Source: Proteles cristata cristata
Lineage: Eukaryota; Chordata; Mammalia; Carnivora; Hyaenidae
Length of the DNA: 64,000 nucleotides
Assembly: GCA_017311185.1 (NCBI GenBank)
Contig: JAESUZ010001073.1
Span: forward strand, 1 to 64,000
Direction: 5' to 3'
Positions 22,516 to 33,690 of the stretch are shown piece after piece (position 1 is the stretch's first letter; each line of letters opens with the position of its first letter). The notes beneath the pieces are model-generated. The model searched no databases. It had not been told where the DNA came from and saw only the letters and a program-made list of their open reading frames with translations. Made by a program: the position numbers and the translations under genes.

Positions 22516-23882
22516 ACATGCAATATTTTGTCCTAAATGTGTACCATAAAAATGGAAGGAAAAACCATGAGTACCTGGACTTTAAAAAGAATAAAAAGAA
22601 AAAGCTTTTATCTAACAAACCACTAAAAAACCAAACTTTTACTTTTCCAAAGCCTGGAAAAATAAAACAAGCAATAGATGGTATACGTTTAAATGAAAAA
22701 TAAATTTACAATAAATAGTGATTTAGTAGCCACAAGTACCACTCTGGTCAATAATAACTGGCTTCCTTTCTTATCTTGCAAAAGTGAACTTATCCAAATT
22801 ATTAATTATTATTTCCTTGCCTCACTAATACAACATGAACTTGATTGCAGGAAAACAACCTTCTCCAACTTCTAAAAAACACAACAAAACAAATAAAACC
22901 ATGTTAAGCAATAATTCTAAAGGCATTTTCCTAAGGCACTTTACTTTAACTGATAAAGCAGTAGTCATCTTTAGCCATGTCTTGCCTGGTCAGTGAAATT
23001 ATTATTAATGACTTCAAAAAAAAATTCAAAAACCAGTCAAAGAAAAAGTTACAATAAAACACAATCTGAAGGATTGTTTTGTTTTAATAGACAAAGAAAA
23101 TTTATTTTCACAGAAACTCAGTAGGTAATGACACTGAAAGGAATATATGTAGACAGAAGTACATTATAAAAAGGAAAGACATTAACTTTCTCAAAATGAG
23201 GTACCACCGTGGTCACCATTACCTACAATTTAATAGTTTGATGAAATTTTTTAAAAGATGTATTTCTCAAAAAATTCAAAGCTAACCAAGTCATCCACAT
23301 ACAACACTTAAAAAATACAAACCAGACTTTCAGAATCTTTTGATGGTGGTTATTTTAAAATGGAATTCACATTAATTCTGTGTCGCAAGTAAATAGAAAT
23401 CTGTATGTGATTACATTTTTCATGAAGAAATTATGAAATAACAGTGATATGGATACTGAGAATTAACCAAGGCTAACTATAAACACTAAGTTTGTGTTTT
23501 CCACATGCATCCCACGAATCTCAGGAGACAATTAAAAAATATTTTTAGCATCTACCACACTATATCCAAATAATATGGGTTCAAAAAAACAGAATTTCTG
23601 GAGTAATGCTTCTATGTGTTTTATAAATCATAAATTATTTGTAAGACACCAGAAAACTTGCAAATAAAAACAAATAGCCATGTATAACAATCACTTCAGC
23701 TTGTTTGCCTGTGGTAATGAATCAAATACCATCAATTTTCTAAGTAATGATTTAACTCTACAAAAGAATGTATTAATGACTACTGATGTTTTCCAAACCC
23801 CAACAACCTTTACATATTAAAATGCAGATGACAGACTTCTACTTTATTTTAAAAGATATGAAATATTAACACATTTTAAAAG
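22516..23882. other. Unassigned AT-rich sequence
   Basis: No recognisable repeat, exon or RNA gene in about 1.4 kb. Confidence 0.45.
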
Positions 23883-23896
23883 ATAAATGTGTCTTG

Positions 23897-24101
23897 GGGT
23901 ACCTGGGGGGGCTCAGTTCACTAAGCATCTGCAATTCTTACTTTCAGCTCAGATCTTAATCTCACTATTTGTGAGATGAAGATAGAGCCCTGCTTTGAGT
24001 TCTGCGCTGACAGTGTAGAGCCTGCTTGGGACTTTCTCTCTTCCTCTCTCTGCCCCTCCCTAGCTCTCTTTCTCTCTCTCAAAACAAACTTAAAAAAAAT
24101 A
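23897..24101 (+). mobile_element. Old CAN-SINE
   Basis: GGGTACCTGGGGGGGCTCAG head, CT-rich body and A-rich tail. An exact 14-bp duplication, ATAAATGTGTCTTG, lies at 23883-23896 and 24102-24115. The body is quite diverged although the duplication is intact. Confidence 0.93.
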
Positions 24102-24115
24102 ATAAATGTGTCTTG

Positions 24116-24819
24116 AGTTTCTTAAAATACAATAATTAGAGAAATATTATTTTAAAGCATTAACATTTCTCCAAATAATTTAGTTTCAAATCCTGCAATA
24201 GTTCCTGTTTCTTTTTAAGCATTACAAAGAAACACTCTGGTTTCTCTTCAGATCGCATAAATCTTTCACCTTTTAAGCATTACAAAGAGCAGAAGGAAGT
24301 AATATTAACAGCACTGGATTGTAAAAATCAATTTTACTAAATACAAAAGCTAAAAATTAGTTTTTAAAAGGAAATATTACAAGTGTAGTCTTCTTTACAG
24401 ATTTAACTACTCCAGCACGTTTAAAACATTATTTTATCAAACATGCATTTATCATTTTTTAAAATATTTCTAGCATTTAACATTATACCCCATTAAACTA
24501 CAAATGTCATACAGCAACACAAATATACCTGTCGTGTAAGTTACAGAGTCATAAGCCTGACCAAAAACTTGATAGATCATGCAGTTCATCTTTTGTCTCA
24601 TGGCAGGAGATAAGATGAATACTTTGTTATGATTAGATATCTACATTGAATGATTTCACAGCATCTAGTTTAACGATTCTCAGACTTCTTTATATCTGAA
24701 TTTGATCTCTTCTGTTGCACTACTGTATATATTCCCTGCCTTATTGTCCTCAGTATTTAATATGTTGCTGATATTTTATAAGAAAAACATATATACAATA
24801 CTTAATGTAACAAATTTTT
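24116..24819. other. Unassigned AT-rich sequence with an 18-bp direct repeat
   Basis: TTTTAAGCATTACAAAGA occurs exactly at 24213-24230 and 24271-24288. Otherwise nothing was recognised. Confidence 0.5.
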
Positions 24820-25135
24820 ATTAAGCAACTCTGTAGAAATGAGCAGTCAAGACCCTCAAGGTGTTATCATCTAGGGAGAAGTGGATGGGGGGAAGAGTGT
24901 AAGAAAACCATGCAAATTTTAATAATATGAGCTATAAAAAAGGCTTAAGAAAGAAGAAAAATGTCTAAGGTGGAAGAAAAGACTTTCAGATGGTGATATT
25001 ATCTAGTAGGAGCATCATGAAATGCCTCAGGTGGGAAATATTTGAAATCTATTTCAACAGACCTAACAAAGAATTTTAAATGGCACATTAAGAACATGCA
25101 TTTTATTAGTCGTTTCCTAAAAGGTAGCAAAGATT
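24820..25135 (-). mobile_element. L2 fragment, antisense
   Basis: GACCCTCAAGGTGTTATCAT followed by CTAGGGAGAAGTGG, then GAAATGCCTCAGGTGGGAAA and CATGCATTTTATTAGTCG, match the antisense order of an L2 3' region. Confidence 0.6.
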
Positions 25136-25784
25136 TGTTTTCATTGTTTGCTTCTGCATAAACACAGGGTCAAAGAGAATGTAAAATGAAAACACTGCAA
25201 AAAAATTTGAGAACAAATACAAGAAAGATGAATCTAAAACTACCAGTGGAGAAAATAAGAATTAATCACATTTACATCAAAGAATCCACAAAAGGCATAG
25301 GAGTGCATGTCAATGAAAGTTAAGTAAAGGTAAGACTCAAAATAAGAGTAGTAGATATATCCCAAGCTCCCCTTCCGCAATCTGCACAACAGGACAATTT
25401 GGAGTTCTTCATCACACCAGAAGACTGGGCTTATTCCCTGCACAGGGTAAAGCCAAGGGTCTCTGAATTAGAGGACACTGAGATAGCTGGACAAAGTCAA
25501 AGTTGTATGTAATATTGATACCCATTCCCTCAGTCCTCTTTCATCACTTGGCAACCAAACTACCAGTAGCTAGGTTTCAATCTCAAGTCATCAGATTAGA
25601 AGATTCTTCTCTGGTGAATCCAATCAACTCATGAAAAAGGACCTCATCAGAGGCACCACCAAAAAAGAAAAAAGAAAAAAAAAAGTTCACTCAGGTAACA
25701 CTACTTTGACAACTCCTATACACATGCACAGAATTTCCAATTTGCTCCTGATTTCAGTAAGAAAATGAATAGCATAAAGGCTAA
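25136..25784. other. Unassigned AT-rich sequence
   Basis: No recognisable feature. A 67-codon antisense frame (25240-25443) is unrecognised. Confidence 0.4.
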
Positions 25785-26032
25785 AAGAAAAGACTATCGA
25801 GTCAGGTTGCCGAGATTCAAATTCTAGCTCTGCTTCTTAACTGTGTTACAATGGGCAAGTTATTTAAATTCACTTTCCTCATCTGTCAAATAGAGATAAT
25901 ACTACCACCACTAATAATAATGGTAACTAGCTCTTAAAGTCATTATGAGGATTATATAAATTAAAATGGATGAAGCACTTACGACAGTGTCTGGCAAATT
26001 CTAAGTATTATATAAGTGTTTGTTATTTTATT
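25785..26032 (-). mobile_element. MIR, near full length, antisense
   Basis: GAGTCAGGTTGCCGAGATTC, ATGGGCAAGTTATTTAAATT, CCTCATCTGTCAAATAGAGA, TATGAGGATTATATAAATTA and GACAGTGTCTGGCAAATTCT give the full antisense MIR order, including the conserved core. Confidence 0.93.
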
Positions 26033-26573
26033 AGGAGTATTTCACTCTTCATATGAGCAGATGGCTAAGGACAATAAAAGATGAAGGAAGTATCTAATAT
26101 AAAAAACAAAAGACCAAACCAAAAAGGAAAGAAGGACAGAAGAAACAGAGACGACACAAGAAAATTTTCAAAAAATAAAATATAACTAGTACTTTCAGAG
26201 AATTAACAACAGAAGATAGTATATCCATGGAATAAGAAAAGGAAGCCTTCATTTGAGGGAAGAAGGGGAAGAAATGAGAAAGGAATGTGCACCAAGACTA
26301 AGGTCTTGAAAATAAAAATGATTACAGAAATGAAAATTGCAGGGTGGAAAGTAAAGCTGAGGAAATTCCTTTTAACGAGGAGTATAAACGAAACAGAATT
26401 GAAAAGTCAGAGTAAAAACATAAGAAACATACGATCCAGTCCAAAACATGCAATATCTAATCATTAGGAATTCTAGAAAGACAAAATAGAAAAAAAAAAC
26501 AAAAACAAAAACAAAAAAACAAAAAAAAAAAAGGAAAGAAATCATCAACAAAATAATTCAAGAAAATTTTCTA

Positions 26574-27008
26574 GAGACACATGGGTGGTGGCTCAGTCAG
26601 TTCACTATCTAACTCTTTTTTTTTTTTAATGTTTTTTATTTATTTTTGACAGAGATAGAGACAGTGTGAGCAGTGGAGGGTCAGAGAGAGAGGGAGACAC
26701 AGAATCTGAAACAGGCTCCAGGCTCTGAGCTGGTTGTCAGCACAGAGCCCATGAGGGGCTCGAACCCACGAACCGTGAGATCATGACCTGAGCCGAAGTC
26801 GGACGTTCAACCGACTGAGCCACCCAGGCGCCCCTCACTATCTAACTCTTGATTTCGGCTCAGGTCATGATCCCAGGATCAGAGGACTGAGCGCCACATC
26901 AGGCTGTGCACTGAGCATGGAGCCTGCTTAAGATTTTCTCTCTCCCTCTGCCCTCCTCCTCCATTCGTGCTCTCTCTCTTTCTCTAAAATTTAAAAAAAA
27001 AAAAGAAA
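26574..27008 (+). mobile_element. Old CAN-SINE, split by a younger SINE
   Basis: The head (26575-26617) and the body plus tail (26851-27008) belong to one SINE. The near-exact duplication AAGAAAATTTTCTA (26560-26573) and AAGAACATTTTCTA (27009-27022) brackets the whole. The gap is filled by the antisense SINE at 26618-26834. Confidence 0.93.
26618..26834 (-). mobile_element. CAN-SINE nested inside another CAN-SINE, antisense
   Basis: The antisense copy ends with GAGCCACCCAGGCGCCCC. The exact 16-bp duplication TCACTATCTAACTCTT (26602-26617 and 26835-26850) is made of host-SINE sequence and proves insertion into it. Its body carries GACAACCAGCTCAG (read on the minus strand), intermediate between older and young forms. 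Confidence 0.97.
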
Positions 27009-27648
27009 AAGAACATTTTCTAAAACTAAAGGATATGATTTCCAGATTTAATGGCTAATCAAGTATCCAAGAAAATAGAAGACCAAAACCACACTAAGGT
27101 ACAGTGGAGACAAACAGAATATCCCACAAGCTCCCAGAGAGATAAAATGGGTTTCGTACAAAGGATAAAGAATACAATAACATTAGAGACTTCACAACAG
27201 CATCACTGGAAGGTAAAAAGCAATGGAACAATGCTTTTAAAATTATGATGGAAAATGATTAGCACACAGAATTCTAAAATCAGCCAAACCAGCAATAACT
27301 AATATGTGGGAAGACTAAAGTCGTATTTATACTGCAAAGTCTCAAAAAATTTCTTTATTTCCCATTCTTTCCTAAAAAGCTATAGAGTAAACTAAAAGAA
27401 CAAGACAAAAGGTAGAAATGGGATTCGGAAAGAAAATAGGTGATTTAACCTAAGTGAAGAGCAAAGGCAATTCTCCCCAAATAATGGTAAAGTGAGTTCC
27501 CGTGCTATCTCTATAACAAGAATAGAGAGCAATTCACCTAAATTAGAGCAGCTCAGAAAGTTCCTGGGAGAAGGATTAAGGCAAATCCAATTAACAGACT
27601 GTTTCATGTGTTTTACCATATCATGAGAGAAATTTTAAACAACTGGGG

Positions 27649-27860
27649 GAGGGGCACCCGGGTGGCTCAGTGGGTTAAGCGTCTGACTTTGACTCAGGTC
27701 ATGATCTCACGGTTCAAGGGTCCGAGCCCCACGTCGGGCCCTATGCTGACAGCTAGCTCAGAACCTGGAGCCTGCTTCGGATTCTGTGTCTCCCTCTCTC
27801 TCTGACTCTCCCCTGCTCACAATGTCTCTCTCTCTCAGAAATAAATAAAACATTAAAAAA
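27649..27860 (+). mobile_element. CAN-SINE (feliform SINEC type)
   Basis: GGGGCACCCGGGTGGCTCAG head, CTGACAGCTAGCTCAGAACC body, and A-rich tail. The flanks TTTTAAACAACTGGGGGAG and TTTAAACTAAGGGAGAA may be a decayed duplication. Inserted in the HAL1-like element. Confidence 0.95.
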
Positions 27861-28721
27861 AATTTAAACTAAGGGAGAATTAAGAGTTGAATTAGTGATT
27901 AAAACATTAACCAAATTAAAAAAGAAAAAATAATATGTTGGACAGTACAAGTAAACATTATTACAGCACAATATTTTTTAGACATGAATACTATTTACAT
28001 AGCAATAATAAGCAATGAATAACTAATGGCACCAAAATTATAATAAAACCATACTCGAAAGGTAAGAGAAAGCCTGTGGTATGAGGTGCAGAGAGGGTGG
28101 TGAGAGACAGCTAAGCATCATCTTCCATATTGAAAAGTTGATGGGTATGACACCGAAAAATTAAGAAGTAGCAACAATAAACATGTGCAGGAATATACTG
28201 GTAAACACTAAAATTATCAACCGTATGTACTAAACATCTTGCTTCTAGAAAACAAGAAATAAAGAGGCTAGAAAAGAAGAGCAGGCATAGGAGATGGCTA
28301 TGTTGCATAACAAGTATTTTACAACTTTAGACTGTGGGCATATATAACTGATTTCTTTAACGATAGTATTAAAACACATCATGGCACAATGACCAACCAT
28401 ATATTATTTCTATCAAAATACTCAGTAAAGTAAAATTCAAGGAAAGCTATTTTTAACAAAACTATAAACAAGGGCTTAAATGCTTTAAATTAGTATTTGA
28501 CCAGTGAAAAAGATAAAAATTTTCATGTTAGTCACCTTTTTAACTGTTATTCATTAACATTTATTATAAGTGCTTATACAAAACGGAAAAGGGTATCTCA
28601 AATACCAACGTTGCTAAAAATGAAACAAAATGAAAAAAAGTATCGAAAAAAAAAAACAACCTTTGGTAAGTGACTCAAAAAGTACAATCTCCAGAAATCA
28701 TCCAGATTATTCAATCATCCA

Positions 28722-28765
28722 AAAGTGTCCTACTAGTTAACACTAGTTAACTAGTGTTAGCACTT
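28722..28765. repeat. Palindrome with outer stem
   Basis: A perfect 22-bp palindrome lies at 28738-28759 (half-site TAACACTAGTT). Outer arms AAGTG (28722-28726) and CACTT (28761-28765) allow a longer imperfect hairpin. Confidence 0.85.
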
Positions 28766-28938
28766 CAGTCAATCTCTAGCCCATGTGAAAAATTACTGGC
28801 TAACCAACATCCTCATAATCACAGTATTTTTCCATTTGATCCTTTTTCATGCCGTGTTTCCTAGAAGCAATAGACAAGAATTTTTTTTTCTGACTATCCT
28901 GGGCAAACATAAATTGGTAAGAGAAAACGGAACAAAGG

Positions 28939-28966
28939 ACACACACACACACACACACACACACAC
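28939..28966. repeat. (AC)14 microsatellite
   Basis: An uninterrupted run of 14 AC units, likely length-polymorphic. Confidence 0.97.
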
Positions 28967-29059
28967 TTTAGTTAAGGTTAAAAATGAATAGCCACTAAGA
29001 CTGAACTACCTTAAAAAGTCTAACCATATAATACCAGAATTTCAGGCTTGTCTATTCAA

Positions 29060-29225
29060 GGATATTATTTATTTACTTAATTTTCTATAAGCTCTTCCAA
29101 GGTAGTGTAGGGACCATTTTATCTACTTTTAACTCTCTGGTTCCTTCAACTGAGCAGTTCCTAGCACATAGTAGGGTCTCAAAGAACATTTTTGAGTCAG
29201 TGCTTTTGGAATAAACCACTAATTG
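29060..29225 (+). mobile_element. L2 3'-end fragment
   Basis: GTAGTGTAGGGACCATTTTA, AGTTCCTAGCACATAGTAGG and GTCTCAAAGAACATTTTTGA match the L2 3' terminus. Confidence 0.75.
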
Positions 29226-30689
29226 AAAACAAATGAGTTGCTAATAGTTCCCACATGACTTCCCTTTCCCTTTTATTTCTCCAAGAAAAACATGTTGGAA
29301 CTTGAGTGTAGAGGATTGAGTTGCTAGCACTAAAACAGCTCTATGCATATTAAGGCATGAGTTTGAAGGCCTACATCTTAAAAGAAATTATACTGTTACA
29401 CTCTTCTCTCTTAAGTGCCCAATTATTATTAGGGTTAATAATAATTTTGACACTGCCCATATGAAGCTGAAATACAAAATTATGGCTATCCTGTAAATAC
29501 CACTGCCAATGGCAAAATATCATCACAAGTTAAAAAAATAACTGACATATATTCACTACCTGGAAAATATTCTATTCATAAACGATCAGAGAGCAAAACA
29601 TCCCACAACTAATAATTCTAATGACTAAATATTTTCCTTCATATAATTTTCATCTGTATTTAAATTTTTGTCTTTGCCAGCCTTCATTCAAGAAAATTTA
29701 CATATCCCAGCAGGTAACAAGAAACAAAAATTCAAAGCACTTAGGCTCTCCAAACCCTTACCTATTTTCCAACCTCTTTGATTAACATTTCTACCTCCTT
29801 TAACTCCTTCACAGCAACCTTTCCCTCAGCTGAAGGGTCTCTGATCTGTCTCATTATCTTCTCCTTGAAAGAGTGCATTCACTCTTTATGGTCTTAATGC
29901 TCCACCCAAATTTTCCAAAGTTAACCACTTCACTGGATGCAGTCATATATTTCCAACCAAATAATAAATACTTTTATGTGGCTATTTTACTGTCAACTCA
30001 AAATTCTCACTGTATGAATTATACCCCCTATCTGGCAAAATCTCAATGGGCAATGAATGTTAGTGGGTAGATATATCACCTCTTCTCACATTTTAAAAGA
30101 GGATACAGTCCTTCTCTGGATACAAGGAAACAAGATTTAAGAAGTGCTGCAGTCTCTTTCTCATCTTTACTTCTCTCCAAGAGAAAACTAATCAAAATAA
30201 GTGAGAGCACGACACCATAGGTGTTCTGCTGGGTGAGATTAATGTATAGAATTCTGCATACACAGTACGAGCTCTTTCAGTTACTCACTGAGAACTGTGT
30301 GCCCATAAACATATTATTCCTGCAGTGCAGCTCCCATGAGTGAAGCTCATCAGAGAAAAACTTCATTTCCTTAGCATGAAGACATGTTCTTTAGCTTGTG
30401 ACTACATGAGTAACAGGAATTCAGAAGAGAACTTGTGAGAGACCTCATTTCCACCTCAGTCCAAACCACACTTACATTAACTTTCAATAATAAAAGCACT
30501 TTTCTGATTCCTATGACTTGGTACTACTTCTCAATTGATTCAAATCTGGGGTGGTACAAGGCAACTGATAATGGCTCTCCCCAAAAACCACCACCAATAT
30601 CCAATCACCTAACTTGTGCTGAGAACTTCAGAGAATTCACTACAATTCACTGGATTGACAGTGCTGCCTATCATACCCATTTTTTCTCT
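29226..30689. other. Unassigned AT- and C/T-rich sequence
   Basis: No firm feature. The C/T-rich part from 29740 (for example CCTCCTTTAACTCCTTCACA) may belong to the L2 that begins to be recognisable at about 30690. Confidence 0.4.
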
Positions 30690-32064
30690 CGTTAAGCCAC
30701 AGTCTCTAATTCTCCAGAAACTATGTCAAAGATTCTCAATACTCCCTGAATTTCCAACCTTTCCATTCCTTTCTGTAATCAAAGCACATGACCAAGCCTC
30801 CTGCTAAAACAGAAGGCATTTTTAGCGAAGGTCCTTAACTTCTTTCTACCAAAACTATAGTTACCAGCATCTGTACCAAGCTATTCCACTTTCTTCTACT
30901 CACATTGAAAGAGAAATCCCTCTATGTTCTTAAAGCTAATTCCTCTGTGTTTTCAGAGACTTGGCCCTCTCAATCATTCTTTCTCTTAAATATTGAACTT
31001 CCTCCTCTTATTTGGCTCCTCCCAAAACCCTGAAACATGCTCCAGGTCCTAGATCTTTAAAAATGAAACAAAACAAAAACAAAAGCAAAGCCATCCTCAA
31101 CTACACATTCTTCTCCAACCACAGCCCTCTCTTTTTCACAGCTCAACTTCATAAGTGCTGTATTCTTATAGCCCGTGCCTGCAACCAATTACCTCCTTTT
31201 CACTAAACGCAAAAAGACACTTTCAATTCCTTGTCTTACTTGAACACTAACAGCATTTGACCAGTCTTTCCTTCTCAAAACACTCTCATCCCGTGGTTTA
31301 CAAGACAACCATACTTCTTTTCCCTCTTTCTTCCTATTTCTCTGGCTGCTTCTTCTCAATCTCCCTTGTAGGTTCTTCTACCATCCGCTTAGATGATGGT
31401 GTTCCGAAATACTTCAACCTACCCCTTCTTTATATCTCACTTCACAAACACTCCATGGATTCACTTAAAATATAAGCTAAGAAATCTCGAGTTAAGTTCC
31501 ACCTCCTGAGTTCCAGGCCCACATAAACAACAATTAGTCACTTTCCTAACCTGGCAGGCACCTCAAATTCAAAACAACCAAAGCTAAACTCAAGATCTTC
31601 CCCCATCAAAGTCAATTTACTGTTCCTCACAAATACCTTCAGCCAGTGATTGGTGCTGCCGTCAACAAAACAGCTGTGGCCAAGCCAAAATCCCGCACTC
31701 ATCCTTGCCGTCTTCTCCCTCACTTCACATACGTCCAAGCAATCACCAAATTCTACGTCCTAAACACCTCTAGAATCCATCCCCCCCACTCAATCTCCAA
31801 AACCTTCACTAGCTAAAGCCACATATTCCATCTGTCTTATACCATCAGCCTTCAAAATAGTTCTGTTTCCAGTTTTCTCATTTCTGCTCCATTCTCCGCT
31901 CTGCTACCCAAGTGATCTTTAAATACTCCCCTAATTAAAATCTTTCAGTGGCTCCTCATCACTTTATGGATGAAGTCAAAATGGTCAGCATAAATTAATG
32001 AAACTTTGTGGCAAGCCTTGGACAGTGTATGACCCCTTCCTAACATAGCATTACGCTCAGCAGC
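30690..32064 (+). mobile_element. L2 ORF2-region, long decayed copy
   Basis: C/T-rich sequence in the L2 reverse-transcriptase order: ACTAACAGCATTTGACCAG (31246-31264), TTCTCAAAACACTCTCATCC, TTCTCAATCTCCCTTGTAGG, AAGCTAAACTCAAGATCTTC and GTGGCTCCTCATCACTTTAT (about 31950). A matching piece, CCTAGTTCCTGCTACTGTCC, resumes at about 32357, past an L1 fragment. The reading frames are gone. Confidence 0.75.
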
Positions 32065-32069
32065 AAGAA

Positions 32070-32335
32070 ACATAAAAAGCTTTCATAACACGCAAAAGAC
32101 AGAAACCTAGACAAAATGATGAGATGGAAGAATTCTCCCCAAAAGAAAGATCAAGAAGAAACCACAGCCAGGGGTCTGCTCAAAACAGATATAACCAATA
32201 TACGTGAACAAGAATTCAGAACAGTCATGAGAATACTAGCTGGGCTTGAAAAAAGCAGAGAAGACCTTGCTGCAGATAAATCATAGAAGAAAACCTTGCT
32301 ACAGAGATAAAACATCTAAAAACCAGTCAGGCCAA
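32070..32335 (+). mobile_element. Carnivore L1 fragment around the ORF1 start, lacking a 3' end
   Basis: ACACGCAAAAGACAGAAACC, ACAAAATGATGAGATGGAAG, AATTCTCCCCAAAAGAAAG and TGGGCTTGAAAAAAGCAGAG match the carnivore L1 5' UTR/ORF1 junction as I know it. It has no poly(A) or L1 3' end and lies inside the L2. Two close copies of a GACCTTGCTGCAGATAAATC-like segment (32260-32315) indicate a small internal duplication. Confidence 0.65.
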
Positions 32336-32424
32336 AATGAATGACCCTTTGTAACCTAGTTCCTGCTACTGTCCTCATCTCTAACACATTCATACCCTGC
32401 AGTCATATAAGAATTTGTATTTGA

Positions 32425-32565
32425 ACCATGTGACTCTAGCCAAATCACCACACCTCTCTCAACATCAGTGGCCTCATATGTAAAAGGAAAAAAAAGATTA
32501 GATGACTTCTAAGATAAGATATTACATTGTAAGATCCTCTAAATACATTATTCTATGACTAAAAT
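32425..32565 (-). mobile_element. MIR-like fragment, antisense
   Basis: CTCTAGCCAAATCACCACAC, TCATATGTAAAAGG and AGATTAGATGACTTCTAAGA resemble an antisense MIR-family element. It may be part of the neighbouring L2 remnants instead. Confidence 0.45.
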
Positions 32566-32601
32566 CAAATCCCTTTATTTTTCATAAAGAACTTTCTAAA
32601 T

Positions 32602-33065
32602 GGAGCACCTGGGTGGCTCAGTCGGTTAAGCTTCCGACTTCAGCTCTGGTCGTGATCTCACCATCAACGAGTTCAAGCCCCACATTGGGCTCTCTGCTGT
32701 CAGTGCAGCAGAGCCTGCTTTGGATCCTCTGTAACCACCTCTCTCTGCCCCTCCCCTCTTCGAGCATGGGCACACTCTCTCAAAAATAAACATTAAAAAA
32801 GTATTCTTAATTTTTTAATGTTTATTCATTTTTTGATAGAGAGAGACACACACACAGATACGAGTGGGCGACTGACAGAGAGACAGGGAGACACAGAATC
32901 CAAACAGGCTCCAGAACCTGAGCTGTCAGCCCAGAGACTAACATAGGGCTCAAACTCACAAACCGTGAGATCATGACCCGAGCCAAAGATGGACGCTCAA
33001 CCAACTGAGCCACCCAGATGCCCTATAGAAAGAAAAAAAAATTCTTTTTAAGTTTTAACAACAAA
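32602..33065 (+). mobile_element. CAN-SINE whose tail was split by another SINE
   Basis: The head, GAGCACCTGGGTGGCTCAGT, and body run to about 32800. The 16-bp flank AAAGAACTTTCTAAAT (32586-32601) recurs with one mismatch at 33066-33081, beyond the antisense SINE at 32811-33023. So the antisense copy lies inside the A-rich tail of this one. Confidence 0.9.
32811..33023 (-). mobile_element. CAN-SINE, antisense, in the tail of the preceding SINE
   Basis: T-rich left end, GA-rich body with a (CA)6-like patch, and GAGCCACCCAGATGCCC right end. Inserted into the older SINE's A-rich tail. Confidence 0.93.
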
Positions 33066-33095
33066 AAAGAACTTTGTAAATACTTTCTATTCTCA

Positions 33096-33314
33096 GGGGC
33101 GCCTGGGTGGCTCAGTCGGTTGAGTGTCTGACTTTGGCTCAGGTCATGATCTCACAGTTCTTGGGTTCAAGCCCCACGTCGGACTCTGCTGACAGCACAG
33201 AGCCTGGAGCCTGCTTCCGATTCTGTGTGTCCCTCTCTCTCTGACCCTCACCTGCTCATGATCTGTCTCTCTCTGTCTCTCAAAAATAAATAAATGTTAA
33301 AAATAAATAAATCG
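33096..33314 (+). mobile_element. CAN-SINE (feliform SINEC type)
   Basis: GGGGCGCCTGGGTGGCTCAG head with a short CTGCTGACAGCACAGAGCC linker. TTTCTATTCTCA (33084-33095) and TTTATATTCTGA (33315-33326) form a decayed duplication with 2 mismatches in 12. The third SINE in 720 bp. Confidence 0.95.
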
Positions 33315-33379
33315 TTTATATTCTGAATCTGTCATTTTCAGCCAATAATATTGCCATCATTCTTTAATGCATGCAGAAT

Positions 33380-33690
33380 GCAGAAACTAGGTGTCACCTT
33401 TTATTCTTTGCTTTACACCATAGCCAAGTATGTTATTCAATCCTATATTATTTTCCCCACTCTTCCTTTCCTTTCTCCTCTAGTGATCATTCTTGTGATT
33501 CAGATATCTAACACTATTTCTTGAAAATTACCAGAACTTACTAGTAATCTTGCTCTCCAATCCATTTATCACAATGGGCAACTCCTTCTAAAATAATGCA
33601 GTTTTAAACTCTATGACTATCATCATGTCAATCTCAACTCCAAAGCTTTCAAAACAAAAATGTAAAATCCATCCCTCCAAGACATAAACT
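33380..33690 (+). mobile_element. L2 ORF2 3'-region fragment
   Basis: CTCCAATCCATTTATCACAA, ACTATCATCATGTCAATCTC and CAAAGCTTTCAAAACAAAAA follow the L2 order. Confidence 0.5.

Larger units (their letters stand above)
26040..28385 (+). mobile_element. HAL1-like (half-L1) element, interrupted by three SINEs
   Basis: CACAAGCTCCCAGAGAGA, TACAAAGGATAAAGAATA, TTCACAACAGCATCACTGG and TGGAACAATGCTTTTAAAAT (27120-27245) follow the HAL1 ORF1-like region. GAATAACTAATGGCACCA, AGAGACAGCTAAGCATCATC and GAAATAAAGAGGCTAGAAAA (28016-28275) follow its 3' end. It is ancient, with frames destroyed. SINEs sit at 26574-27008 (itself split) and about 27649-27860. Confidence 0.75.
28386..29059. other. Unassigned sequence with a palindrome and a CA repeat
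   Basis: Contains the palindrome at 28738-28759 and the CA repeat at 28939-28966, listed separately. Otherwise nothing recognised. Confidence 0.45.

Noticed and set aside
24213..24288. Exact 18-bp direct repeat as flanks of a lost or tiny insertion
   Set aside because: The 40 bp between the copies has no tail or element features. Recorded as a simple direct repeat only.
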